From Pedococcus cremeus (GTDB taxonomy: Bacteria; Actinomycetota; Actinomycetes; Actinomycetales; Dermatophilaceae): DNA of 64,000 nt. This document shows positions 24,001 through 32,216 of this stretch, in pieces. Position 1 is the stretch's first letter. Each line of letters starts with the position of its first letter. Made by a program: the position numbers and the translations under genes. The DNA lies in NCBI RefSeq assembly GCF_900111375.1, contig NZ_FOHB01000008.1, forward strand, positions 1-64,000. The letters are read 5' to 3'. Below the pieces are notes generated by a model that had not been told where the DNA came from, made no database searches, and saw only the letters and a list, made by a program, of their open reading frames with translations.

Positions 24001-25371
24001 GTGCACGGCTTCAACGACGAGTCCATCCATGCCCTCGGCCAGGCGGTCCTGAAGTACGCCGAGGACCGCCTCAAGCTCGACCCGGTACCCCTCGACGGTC
24101 CCCGGAGCGAGGAGGAGCTGGACCGCGTCGCGGGCCAGACGATCACGCCCGACGGTATCGGCGGCCTCGCGGCCCTGAAGCTCTTCGAGGACGACCTGGC
24201 GCCGGCGTGCATCTCCACCGACCACCCCCGCTACCTCAGCTTCATCCCCTGTGCGCCCACCGAGGCGTCGGCGATGTTCGACCTCGTCGTGGGCGCGTCG
24301 TCGATCTACGGCGGGTCGTGGCTCGAGGGTGCCGGTGCGGTGTATGCCGAGAACCAGGCCCTGCGTTGGATCGCGGACCTCGCCGGGTTCCCCGAGGGTG
24401 CGGGCGGGGTCTTCGTGCCCGGTGGCACCATCGGCAACCTCTCCGCCCTCGTCGCGGCCAGGGAGACCGCGCGGGCTCGGGCGAAGCTCGAGGAGCGCAC
24501 CGGCCCCGGCACCCGCCCGTGGCGGGTGGCGGCGACCCAGGCCGCCCACTCGTCGATCGACTCGGCCTGCCAGGTGATGGACGCCGAGATGGTCGGCGTC
24601 CCGGTCGACGACGCCTGGCGGCTCACCGGCGACCGGCTGCGCGAGGTGCTGCTCCGTCACGGCCCGGAGACCTTCTTCGCCGTCGTGGCCACCAGCGGCA
24701 CGACCAACTTCGGCATCATCGACGACCTCGCGTCGGTCGCCGAGGTGTGCCGCGAGTTCGGCCTCTGGTTCCACGTCGACGGCGCCTACGGGGGAGCGGG
24801 GCTGGCGGCCCCCTCGGTCCGCGACCGCTACCGGGGCATCGAGCTCGCCGACTCGTTCATCGTCGACCCGCACAAGTGGCTCTTCGCGCCGTTCGACTGC
24901 TGCGCCCTGCTCTACCGCGAGCCGGCCTTCGCCCGCGCCGCGCACACGCAGAAGGCGTCCTACCTCGACGTGCTCACCTCGGCTCCGGACTGGAACCCCA
25001 CCGACTACGCGATCGGCCTGACCCGCCGGGCGCGTGGCCTGCCGTTCTGGTTCTCGCTGGCCACCCACGGCACGAAGGCCTACACCGACGCGATCGAGCG
25101 CACCCTCGCCGTGGCCCGGTTCGCCGCCGAGGAGATCGGCCGCCGCGACTACGTCGAGGTCGTCCGCGAGCCCGACCTGTCGGTCGTGGTGTTCCGCCGG
25201 CTGGGCTGGACGCCGGAGCAGTACCAGGAGTGGTCCGACCGCCTGCTGGCCGACGAGTTCGCCTTCGTCGTGCCGACCTCGCACGACGGGGAGACGCTGA
25301 CCCGGTTCGCGGTCGTCAACCCGAACACCTCCGAGGACGACATCCGAGCCATCCTCGACACCATGGCCTGA
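24001..25371 (+). CDS. PLP-dependent group II amino acid decarboxylase family protein
   Basis: 456 residues. FVPGGTIGNLSAL and TSGTTNFGIIDDL are cofactor-binding blocks; HVDGAYGG has the PLP Asp; DPHKWLFAPFDC carries the Schiff-base Lys at about residue 292; a His stacking on the ring lies at about residue 183 (QAAHSSID). The fold includes glutamate, aromatic L-amino acid and 2,4-diaminobutyrate decarboxylases, and substrate choice cannot be made from these motifs. Leaderless GTG start. It stands alone between an operon terminator and a DUF3263 gene. Confidence 0.87.
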   Translation: MHGFNDESIHALGQAVLKYAEDRLKLDPVPLDGPRSEEELDRVAGQTITPDGIGGLAALKLFEDDLAPACISTDHPRYLSFIPCAPTEASAMFDLVVGASSIYGGSWLEGAGAVYAENQALRWIADLAGFPEGAGGVFVPGGTIGNLSALVAARETARARAKLEERTGPGTRPWRVAATQAAHSSIDSACQVMDAEMVGVPVDDAWRLTGDRLREVLLRHGPETFFAVVATSGTTNFGIIDDLASVAEVCREFGLWFHVDGAYGGAGLAAPSVRDRYRGIELADSFIVDPHKWLFAPFDCCALLYREPAFARAAHTQKASYLDVLTSAPDWNPTDYAIGLTRRARGLPFWFSLATHGTKAYTDAIERTLAVARFAAEEIGRRDYVEVVREPDLSVVVFRRLGWTPEQYQEWSDRLLADEFAFVVPTSHDGETLTRFAVVNPNTSEDDIRAILDTMA

Positions 25372-25488
25372 GGTCTGGTGGGCCTACTCCCGAAGGCCAG
25401 CGCAGTGGTACCAGAAACCCTCCGTGAGGCTGGTGTGACCGGTGGTTCGAACGGCGCGGAGGACGCCCGGCGAGTCTCCCAGACCGGA

Positions 25489-25518
25489 ATGACAAGGGTG
25501 TGATTCCGTCCGTATAGT
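25489..25518 (+). promoter_or_regulatory. Promoter of the DUF3263 gene
   Basis: -35 ATGACA (25489-25494), 18-bp spacer, -10 TATAGT (25513-25518). This gives a leader of about 47 nt. It is among the closest matches to the sigma-A consensus in the window. Confidence 0.7.
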
Positions 25519-25571
25519 TGCCCGCGCAAGGACGGGGCAGGACGGGAAAGCGACAGGGTCGAGGGTCGAGA

Positions 25572-25862
25572 GTGAACGCCGCACACGAGCAGGGCACCAG
25601 CAGCGCCGCGGGCGAGCTGAGCGAGCGCGACCGCGAGATCATCGCCTTCGAGCGCCAGTGGTGGAAGTACGCCGGCGCCAAGGAGCAGGCCATCCGCGAG
25701 CTGTTCGACATGAGCGCGACCCGCTACTACCAGGTGCTCAACACCCTCATCGACAGCCCGGCCGCCCTCGAGGCCGACCCCATGCTGGTCAAGCGGCTCC
25801 GCAGGCTGCGCGCCTCGCGCCAGCGCGCCCGCTCCGCCCGCCGCCTCGGCATCCAGCTCTAG
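25572..25862 (+). CDS. DUF3263 domain protein
   Basis: 96 residues from GTG 25572. LSERDREIIAFERQWWKYAG, then AKEQAIRELFDMSATRYYQ, then VLNTLIDSPAALEADPMLVK is the actinobacteria-specific DUF3263 pattern, with a helix-turn-helix-like middle and a basic C-terminus, suggesting nucleic acid binding. GAGGG lies upstream of the GTG. Function unknown; the family is widely conserved in actinobacteria and often has a strong promoter, as here. Confidence 0.85.
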   Translation: MNAAHEQGTSSAAGELSERDREIIAFERQWWKYAGAKEQAIRELFDMSATRYYQVLNTLIDSPAALEADPMLVKRLRRLRASRQRARSARRLGIQL

Positions 25863-25967
25863 CCCACCGCGCTCCTCGGGCCGGACGGGGCTGGCTCCCG
25901 GCCGACGCGCCTGCCGCACAAGCCGGTATGCCGGGCAGCGCCCCTGCCTGCGTGCTTGACTTCGGGG

Positions 25968-26453
25968 GTGACCCAGCACGTGGCCGACGACGTGCCGCAG
26001 CCCCGGACGCGCCGCGCCAGTCCTGACGACGCGCTCGTCCTGGCCGCGCTGACCTTGCAGTGCGCCCGGCACCGGGGTGCCCCGGCCGAGCCCGGCTTCC
26101 TCGACCGGTTCGCCTCGGCCTGGCTGGCCACGGTGGCCGACCACCCCGCGTGGATCGCGGAGTGCGGCGGCGAGCACGCCGGCTACCTCATGTCGACGCG
26201 GCACCGTCCGCTTCCCTGGCCGGGCGACCGCGGCAGCGGTGGCAGCCTCATGGTGGAGCAGTTCTTCGTGCGGCCGGAGTTCCGGTCCCTGCGGATCGGC
26301 GAGCTGCTGCTGACCTCGGCCCGCGACTGGGCCCGCGCCGAGGGCTTGTCGGCCCTCCAGATGCGCCCCGGCCGGCACACCCGGTCGCTGTGCGAGCGCG
26401 TCGGCCTGTCCGACACCGGTGATCTCATGGAGCTCCACCTGGCGCAGACGTGA
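25968..26453 (+). CDS. GNAT family N-acetyltransferase
   Basis: 161 residues. VEQFFVRPEFRSLRIGELLL is the acetyl-CoA-binding core with the R-x-x-G-x-G-like loop modified to RSLRIG. The C-terminal RHTRSLCERVGLSDTGDLME follows the common GNAT pattern. The acceptor substrate is unknown. GTG 25968 was chosen because upstream in-frame sequence is not conserved. It probably forms a unit with the VOC protein 15 bp downstream. Confidence 0.82.
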   Translation: MTQHVADDVPQPRTRRASPDDALVLAALTLQCARHRGAPAEPGFLDRFASAWLATVADHPAWIAECGGEHAGYLMSTRHRPLPWPGDRGSGGSLMVEQFFVRPEFRSLRIGELLLTSARDWARAEGLSALQMRPGRHTRSLCERVGLSDTGDLMELHLAQT

Positions 26454-26468
26454 GAAAAGGAGATGCCC

Positions 26469-26936
26469 ATGGAGGGGACGGCGATGGGGGAGACGATGAA
26501 CGCGCACCACGAGGCGGCACCGGCCCTGCGGATCGGCTCGGTGGTCGTCAACGTCAGCGACGTCCCGGTCGCGATGGCGTTCTGGTCCGAGGCCCTCGGC
26601 TACCGGCCGCGCTACGAGCCCGAGCCCGACTGGGTGATCCTCGAGCCCCGCGACGGCCGCGGCCCCAACCTGTCGCTCAACCTCGGCGAGACCCGGCCGG
26701 CCGAGTTCCCGCACATTCACCTCGACCTCTACGCCGACGACCAGACCGCCGAGGTCGACCGCCTGCTGGGGCTGGGCGCCCGACGGGTCGAGGACTGGCC
26801 CTACCCGGACCCCGATGAGGAGGACTGCGACTACGTCGTGCTCGAGGACCCCGACGGCAACCGGTTCTGCGTCATCGACGCGAGCCCCGACGCCGAGGGC
26901 GGCGACGACCCGGCGAACGACCGCGAGGACCGCTGA
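26469..26936 (+). CDS. VOC/glyoxalase-like protein
   Basis: 155 residues with two beta-alpha-beta-beta-beta halves: SVVVNVSDVPVAMAFWSEAL starts the first, HIHLDLYADDQTAEVDRL the second, and VVLEDPDGNRFCVID ends it. Metal-site His/Glu residues are present (HIHLDLY and the late Glu/Asp), so it may be a lyase, dioxygenase or drug-binding protein. ATG 26469 lies 6 nt after AGGAG, better spaced than ATG 26463. The stop is one base before the next start codon. Confidence 0.85.
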   Translation: MEGTAMGETMNAHHEAAPALRIGSVVVNVSDVPVAMAFWSEALGYRPRYEPEPDWVILEPRDGRGPNLSLNLGETRPAEFPHIHLDLYADDQTAEVDRLLGLGARRVEDWPYPDPDEEDCDYVVLEDPDGNRFCVIDASPDAEGGDDPANDREDR

Positions 26937-26937
26937 C

Positions 26938-27990
26938 GTGGCCACCCGCCCCGGCCCCACCAACACGCTCACCGACGTCCGCGGCATACGCGTCGGCCAC
27001 GCCACGCGCATCGGTGACGGCTGGCTCACCGGCACCACCGTCGTGCTCCCGGGGCCCGAGGGAGCCGTGGCCGGCGTCGACGTGCGCGGAGGAGGCCCGG
27101 GCACCCGCGAGACCGACCTGCTCGACCCGCGCAACCTCGTCGACCGCGTGCACGCCGTGGTGCTCACCGGCGGCAGCGCCTTCGGGCTCGCCACCGCCGA
27201 CGGCGTGGCCCAGCACCTGTATGCCGCGGGCGTGGGCTGGCCGATGGGCGCGCCGGGCGAGGTGGTGCCGATCGTGCCGGCGGCCGTGCTCTTCGACCTC
27301 GGCCGTGGAGGCGACTTCGGCCACCACCCGGGCCCCGCCGAGGGGCTGGCCGCGTGCGACGACGCCCACGACGGCGCGGTGGTGCAGGGCAGCGTCGGGG
27401 CAGGCACCGGTGCGCGGGCCGGCGGGCTCAAGGGCGGCGTGGGATCGGCCAGTGCCGTGCTCGACGACGGCACCACAGTGGCGGCACTGGTCGCCGTCAA
27501 CGCCTGGGGCTCGCCGTGCGACCTGGCCACCGGTGAGCTGTTCGCCGTGCGGCACGGGCTGCAGGGCGAGTTCGCCGGCGTGGGCGTGCCCGACCCGGCG
27601 GAGGTCGAGGAGGCCCGGGCGCGCGCCGTCGCCGAGGGCCACCGGGCGCCGCTGACCCCGGGCATGGCCACGACCATCGGCGTCATCGCCACCGACGCGA
27701 CCCTGACCAAGGCCGAGTGCCAGAAGATCAGCGGCCTCGGTCACGACGGGCTGGCTCGTGCGGTCAAACCGGTGCACACCCTCCTCGACGGCGACACCCT
27801 GTTCACGCTCGCGACCGGTGAGCGGCCGGCCCCCGACCTGCCGGGGTTGTTCGAGCTCATGGCCGCGGCCGGCGACTGCGTGACCCGCGCGGTCGGGCAC
27901 GCCATGCTCGCCGCGACGACTGTGGCCACCCCGCGCGGTGACATCCGATCGTGGCGCGACGCGTTCCCGTCGGCCGCGCGCGGCGGCTGA
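26938..27990 (+). CDS. P1 family (DmpA/S58-type) peptidase
   Basis: 350 residues. TDVRGIRVGHATRIGDGWLTG is the N-terminal signature; LTGGSAFGL, GSVGAGTGARAG and VNAWGSP follow. In DmpA the proenzyme cuts itself before a conserved Ser, and the G-S of VNAWGSP is the likely cleavage and nucleophile site. Relatives are L-aminopeptidase/D-esterases or beta-peptidyl aminopeptidases. GTG 26938 begins one base after the VOC stop codon, so translation is coupled. It converges on the acyl-reductase operon. Confidence 0.88.
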   Translation: MATRPGPTNTLTDVRGIRVGHATRIGDGWLTGTTVVLPGPEGAVAGVDVRGGGPGTRETDLLDPRNLVDRVHAVVLTGGSAFGLATADGVAQHLYAAGVGWPMGAPGEVVPIVPAAVLFDLGRGGDFGHHPGPAEGLAACDDAHDGAVVQGSVGAGTGARAGGLKGGVGSASAVLDDGTTVAALVAVNAWGSPCDLATGELFAVRHGLQGEFAGVGVPDPAEVEEARARAVAEGHRAPLTPGMATTIGVIATDATLTKAECQKISGLGHDGLARAVKPVHTLLDGDTLFTLATGERPAPDLPGLFELMAAAGDCVTRAVGHAMLAATTVATPRGDIRSWRDAFPSAARGG

Positions 27991-28049
27991 GGCCCGTCGG
28001 TCGACCTGCCCTCGGTCGGTGCGACGCCGACGAGCACGCGGTAGGGGCG

Positions 28050-30248
28050 TCAGCCGGCCCGCCGCGCCCGCGTCCTCGCCGTGGTCGTGGTCGCCGCGTG
28101 CGTGGTCGGCGGACGGGCCACCGAGGTGTGCGCGGACGGGCTCCTGGTGCTCGAGCGGCGCCGGCTGCCCCCGTGCCGCCCCTCTCCGGGGGCCGTGGCA
28201 GCAGCCTCACGGCGCCGCTCCAGCGCGAGCTCGCGGATGTGGGCGAGGTCGGCGTCGGTGAAGACGCCGTTCACGCCGGAGATGGTGGCCAGCCGCATCC
28301 CGTGCTTGAGGCCGAGGCGGTAGATCTCCTTGACCCTCTCCCACTCGATGTTGCGCCCCACCGTGAAGGTCTCGTAGCGGCCCTCGAGGGCGAGCACGAT
28401 CGTCTCGGCGAGGCACGCGTAGGCCACACCCTTGGGGAGCCCGATGTCACGCATCCTCACGTCGCCGGGCAGCTCGATCTCGCCCGACTCGACGACCAGC
28501 ACGTCGGGGCGCTTGGCGACGTCCTCGGGGGAGAGGTCGAGCGGCCGGGCCACATCGGTGATCACGCAGCCGGGCTTGACGGCCGTGATGTCGAGGACGC
28601 GCTTGCCGGCGCCCGAGGTCGCGGTGACGATGAGGTCCATGTCCCCGAGGTGGCCGTCGGGGGTGGCCGCCACGTGCACGACCGCGCGGGGGTTGCCGCG
28701 CTCGAGCTCGTGCTTGAGCGCGAGCAGTTTGGCCGACTCGGGGGAGACCAGCCAGAGCTCGTCGCTCGAGAGGGCCAGAAGCCGGGCGCAGACCGAGCCG
28801 ATCGCGCCGGTGGCGCCGACGACCATGGCCTTGCCGTGCATCCGGCCCCGTTCGTCGACCTCGACCAGGCCGAGCCGGCCGAGCGCGTCGTGCGCCGCCC
28901 ACAGCGCTCCGGAGGCGCTGTAGCTGTTGCCCGTGGTCACGGGCAGCGGCGCCTGCTTGGCCACGGTCACCCCGGCGTCCCCGACCACCTTCGTGAACGC
29001 CCCGAGCCCCATGACCTGTGCGCCCAGCTTCTCGGCGATCCGGGCCGCCTGCAGCAGGCGCGCATAGGTGAACTCCGGCTTGTGCGCCATGAGCTCCCTG
29101 GGGGTGCCGCCCACGGTGATGAGCCACCCCTCGGCCTGGGCGCCCGTGGGCGAGGTGATCCCCGTGACGTGGCTGTAGGTGAAGGGCGGGGCGTAGGCCA
29201 TGGTCTTCTCCACGAGGTCCATGACCGGCGCGGGCGCCAGCCTGCCCAGGGTCTTCAGCGGCTCGACGTTCTTGAAGTACTGCTGCGAGAGCGGGTGGAT
29301 GACGAACGCGAACCGGCTCTTGCGCCTCGGCCCGTTGGGGTGCAGCACCCTCGGCGTCAGCTCGGCCGACACGATCATGTCGAGCAGGTCGTCGTTGGTC
29401 AGGCTGCCGGCCTCGGCCACCGACGCGAGCATCATGGCCTCGAGCACGGCAGCCGACACGGTGACGTGGAAGGGCTGCGGTGTCACGTCGACGACCATGT
29501 CGACACCCCGGCCGGCCAGCTCGGCGAGCTGCTCCTCCGAGATGGCCGAGCTGATGAGGGTCTTGCCGGCGAGGTCCTCCAGCCCGAAGCCGGTGAGCTC
29601 CTCGTAGGTCGCCACCACGACGTCGCAGTCACGGGCGGACTGACGAGCCAGTGCCCGGCTCAGGTAGTGGCCCGGCACCTTGAGCTCGGTCTTGAGGGCA
29701 CCGGGGAGCAGGCGCAGCGGCCACATCGCCAGCCGGGTGGTCATGCCCAGCGCGGGGTTCGCATCCACCCGAGCGGGCAGGTCGAGGCGCAGCAGCGGGT
29801 CGGCGAAGGTGACGTTGCCGGTGAACTCGCGCAGGACCCGCGTGGTGCGGGCGTGGTTGCTGCCGCCGAGGACGACGATGCGGGCGTTGTTGAAGTACCC
29901 GGGCATCTCGGTCTGCACGTGCCGGATGGCCCACTCCTGCAGCACCTCGAGGAGCTCGTGGCCGTCGGTCACCGGCACGTCGGTGGTGGCGGCGCGCACC
30001 CGCTCGATGGCTGCCAGGTCTCCGTCGTAGAGACCGGCCGCCTGTGCCTCCCGGATGCCGGTCACGGCGACCGCGTCCGCCCGCTCGGCCCACTGGCGCA
30101 CCAGCGCCTCTGCCGCCGGGACGTCCCCACCGGTGCCCAGGCGCACCAGGCGGAAGTCGCGATGGAGGAACCTCACGTGCTCGTCGTAGTCACCCTCGGC
30201 GGACTTGAGGCTGACGTTCACGACGACGACTGGCTCGGCGGGTGTCAT
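28050..30248 (-). CDS. Acyl-ACP reductase-like (AAR) protein with extra N-terminal domain
   Basis: 732 residues. From about 330 to 680 it matches the aldehyde-forming acyl-ACP reductase of cyanobacteria: TGNSYSASGALWAAHDA; the NADPH loop VVGATGAIGSVCARLL at about 474-489; and AYACLAETIVLALEG with Cys612 at the position of the catalytic acyl-accepting Cys, followed by YETFTVGRN. The first 320 residues are another alpha/beta domain that I do not recognise (ARIVVLGGSNHARTTRVLRE). The last 50 residues are a Thr/Arg-rich low-complexity tail. CAGGAGGA precedes ATG 30248. It is co-transcribed with an extended SDR, suggesting fatty aldehyde/alcohol formation. Confidence 0.72.
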   Translation of the reverse strand: MTPAEPVVVVNVSLKSAEGDYDEHVRFLHRDFRLVRLGTGGDVPAAEALVRQWAERADAVAVTGIREAQAAGLYDGDLAAIERVRAATTDVPVTDGHELLEVLQEWAIRHVQTEMPGYFNNARIVVLGGSNHARTTRVLREFTGNVTFADPLLRLDLPARVDANPALGMTTRLAMWPLRLLPGALKTELKVPGHYLSRALARQSARDCDVVVATYEELTGFGLEDLAGKTLISSAISEEQLAELAGRGVDMVVDVTPQPFHVTVSAAVLEAMMLASVAEAGSLTNDDLLDMIVSAELTPRVLHPNGPRRKSRFAFVIHPLSQQYFKNVEPLKTLGRLAPAPVMDLVEKTMAYAPPFTYSHVTGITSPTGAQAEGWLITVGGTPRELMAHKPEFTYARLLQAARIAEKLGAQVMGLGAFTKVVGDAGVTVAKQAPLPVTTGNSYSASGALWAAHDALGRLGLVEVDERGRMHGKAMVVGATGAIGSVCARLLALSSDELWLVSPESAKLLALKHELERGNPRAVVHVAATPDGHLGDMDLIVTATSGAGKRVLDITAVKPGCVITDVARPLDLSPEDVAKRPDVLVVESGEIELPGDVRMRDIGLPKGVAYACLAETIVLALEGRYETFTVGRNIEWERVKEIYRLGLKHGMRLATISGVNGVFTDADLAHIRELALERRREAAATAPGEGRHGGSRRRSSTRSPSAHTSVARPPTTHAATTTTARTRARRAG

Positions 30249-30266
30249 GGGGTTCCTCCTGGGGGA

Positions 30267-31358
30267 TCAGGTCATCGCCTCGGCGTGGACCTCCGGGTGG
30301 GCGACCTTGAAGTCCAGCAGCCGTCCGGCGTAGTCGGGGAACCGAGGGCAGCGCAGCGTCGTGCTCGAGAGCAGCGCGTCGGTGGTGGCGGTGGAGTAGG
30401 ACGTCTTCGAGGCGAAGTAGTCCAGGCCCTCGGCGGGGAGCCCCAGCAGGCGCTCGAGGCCGGGAACCGTGTCGACGGCCCAGCGGGTGGGTCGCAGCGG
30501 CAGGGGCAGCCAGAACACCGTCTTGCCGAGGTGACGGGCGAAGGTGTCGACGAGCTCGCGGACGGTCGGCGGGGCGGGGTCGGTGAGGGCGCAGGTGCGG
30601 CCCACGGAGTCCTCCATGACCGACAGCTCGTCCATGGCGTCGACCACGAAGTCGCGCGGCACCAGGCTGACCGGCACGCGCTCGATGGAGCCGACGGCCG
30701 GCACGACGGCGAGGCGCGGCTGGCGCTGCAGGAACGTCGCCAGGAAGTAGGGGCCGTCGTACTTCTGCGTCTCGCCGGTCAGCGAGTCGCCGACGACGAT
30801 GCCCGGGCGGTAGACGGTCGCCGGCAGCCCGTCGGCCATCGCCTTGCGCACGAGCAGCTCGGCCTCGAACTTGGTCGACTCGTAGTGGTTCCGGAACGCC
30901 TGGCCCTCGTCGAGCGAGTCCTCCCGGAACTCGCCCTCGTAGGCGCCGCTCACGTAGCAGGTGCTGACGTACTGGAGCCGGTGCAGCTGCCGGCGGGAGC
31001 CGCAGAACTCGAGCACCCGGGCGGTGCCGTCGACGTTGACCCGGCGCGCGACGGCCTCGGGCACCGTCAGGTCGTAGACCGCCGCGAGGTGCCAGACCTC
31101 CGTCACGTCGTCCAGGGCCGCCAGCGCGTCGGGAGCCAGGCCCAGGTCGGCGGCGGTGATGTCACCCTCGACCAGGACGACGCGGCCCCGGGTCGACGGG
31201 TGCATCGCCTCGATCTGGTGCAGCCGCGCCCGGGCGGTCGCCAGGTGGTGCTGTTGCACGAGGCAGGCTGCCCGCATCCCCTCGCGCCGCGCCAGGAGCT
31301 TGGGCAGCAGGGCCGACCCGAGGAACCCGGGGAAGCCGGTCATCAACAGCGCAGCCAT
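30267..31358 (-). CDS. Extended SDR, fatty acyl-CoA reductase-like
   Basis: 363 residues. The NAD(P) loop is TGFPGFLGSALLPKL. STCYVSGAYEGEF and HYESTKFEAELLVR hold the active-site Tyr-Lys, and VYRPGIVVGDS is typical of the male-sterility/FAR-like (NAD_binding_4) branch that reduces acyl thioesters or related sugars and sterols. It lacks an acyl carrier or sterile C-terminal domain. It lies 18 bp upstream of the AAR-like gene in one operon. ATG 31358 follows a GAGG. Function in lipid aldehyde or alcohol metabolism is an inference. Confidence 0.8.
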   Translation of the reverse strand: MAALLMTGFPGFLGSALLPKLLARREGMRAACLVQQHHLATARARLHQIEAMHPSTRGRVVLVEGDITAADLGLAPDALAALDDVTEVWHLAAVYDLTVPEAVARRVNVDGTARVLEFCGSRRQLHRLQYVSTCYVSGAYEGEFREDSLDEGQAFRNHYESTKFEAELLVRKAMADGLPATVYRPGIVVGDSLTGETQKYDGPYFLATFLQRQPRLAVVPAVGSIERVPVSLVPRDFVVDAMDELSVMEDSVGRTCALTDPAPPTVRELVDTFARHLGKTVFWLPLPLRPTRWAVDTVPGLERLLGLPAEGLDYFASKTSYSTATTDALLSSTTLRCPRFPDYAGRLLDFKVAHPEVHAEAMT

Positions 31359-31571
31359 GCAGCCTCGCCTCTTCGTGGGGGACCGGGACGGCACCGCGGT
31401 TCCGTCCCGACGTCTGGTGGGACGCTTCGACGCTATCCAGGACGCCGGTTCCAGCGGAGGGGCCATTGGGCCCGCCGTTCCGGGGCCTCGTTCCTGGCCC
31501 ACCTGGTGTGCCGCGCCCGCGGCCCGCGCTCTCGGCCCGCCCCGGCAGCCCACCCCTGTCAGGATGGGGCG

Positions 31572-32024
31572 ATGACCCCGACCTCGAACGCCGACTGGAG
31601 CACGCCCGAGGGGCTCAAGGCCATCAAGGAGGCGGTCGCCGCCACCATCCCCGGCTGGCAGCCCCCGACCGCGTATGCCGTGGGGCTCAGCTCCGCCTCG
31701 AGCTCGCCCGAGCCGGAGTTTCCTCACATCAACGCTCCCGGCGGTGCCCACAACCTGCCCGGCGTCATCCTGGCCAAGGTGCTCGGCCACGACGGCTCCA
31801 CGGCGACCATCGACCTCACCGCCGCCCAGCTCGAGTCCGCCGTGGCGACCCTCGCCCCGGCCGAGGCCTGCACCACCGTGGAGCACCCCAACCTCGCGGC
31901 CTGGCGGCACGTGCTCGGTGAGCTGCGCTCGAACCCGGCCCGCACGGCATACGCGGTCTATGTCGGTGACCTCGACGACCCGGTGACCTCCGAGGCCGAC
32001 GCCGCCCTGCGCACCCACCTCTGA
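31572..32024 (+). CDS. Conserved protein of unknown function
   Basis: 150 residues, no signal peptide or membrane span. It begins SNADWSTPEGLKAIKEAV and has a central FPHINAPGG segment; the C-terminal half (ARTAYAVYVGDLDDPVTS) is strand-rich. I do not recognise the family. ATG 31572 was chosen because a CAGGAT -10-like box is 6 nt upstream and in-frame upstream sequence belongs to the region divergent from the SDR gene. Confidence 0.7.
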   Translation: MTPTSNADWSTPEGLKAIKEAVAATIPGWQPPTAYAVGLSSASSSPEPEFPHINAPGGAHNLPGVILAKVLGHDGSTATIDLTAAQLESAVATLAPAEACTTVEHPNLAAWRHVLGELRSNPARTAYAVYVGDLDDPVTSEADAALRTHL

Positions 32025-32028
32025 CCAG

Positions 32029-32060
32029 CGGCGCTGCGGCGCTGCGGCGCTGCGGTGCTG
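32029..32060. repeat. 8-bp tandem repeat
   Basis: CGGCGCTG is repeated four times (the last unit CGGTGCTG) just after the stop codon at 32024. Confidence 0.85.
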
Positions 32061-32088
32061 CTCGTCGCCGGAAGCGGCCGACGTCTCA

Positions 32089-32113
32089 GGTGACAAACTC
32101 CCGATAAGTCACC
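32089..32113 (+). promoter_or_regulatory. Inverted repeat at the sugar transporter promoter
   Basis: GGTGAC and GTCACC flank 13 bp. GTGACA (32090-32095) could be a -35 box with TAGACC (32115-32120) as -10. The repeat would then surround the promoter, as for a carbohydrate-responsive repressor. Confidence 0.45.
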
Positions 32114-32216
32114 GTAGACCGGCAGAAAACTCTGTGGCAGGGTCAGTGCCGCGTGGTCACCGTCGACCCGCGGCCGGCGCTCGACGCCGGCGCCGTCCGC
32201 CCTCGGAGGTTGCTCG

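Noticed and set aside
25444..25451. GGTTCGAA resembling a tRNA T-loop
   Set aside because: No acceptor, D or anticodon stem can be formed around it on either strand.
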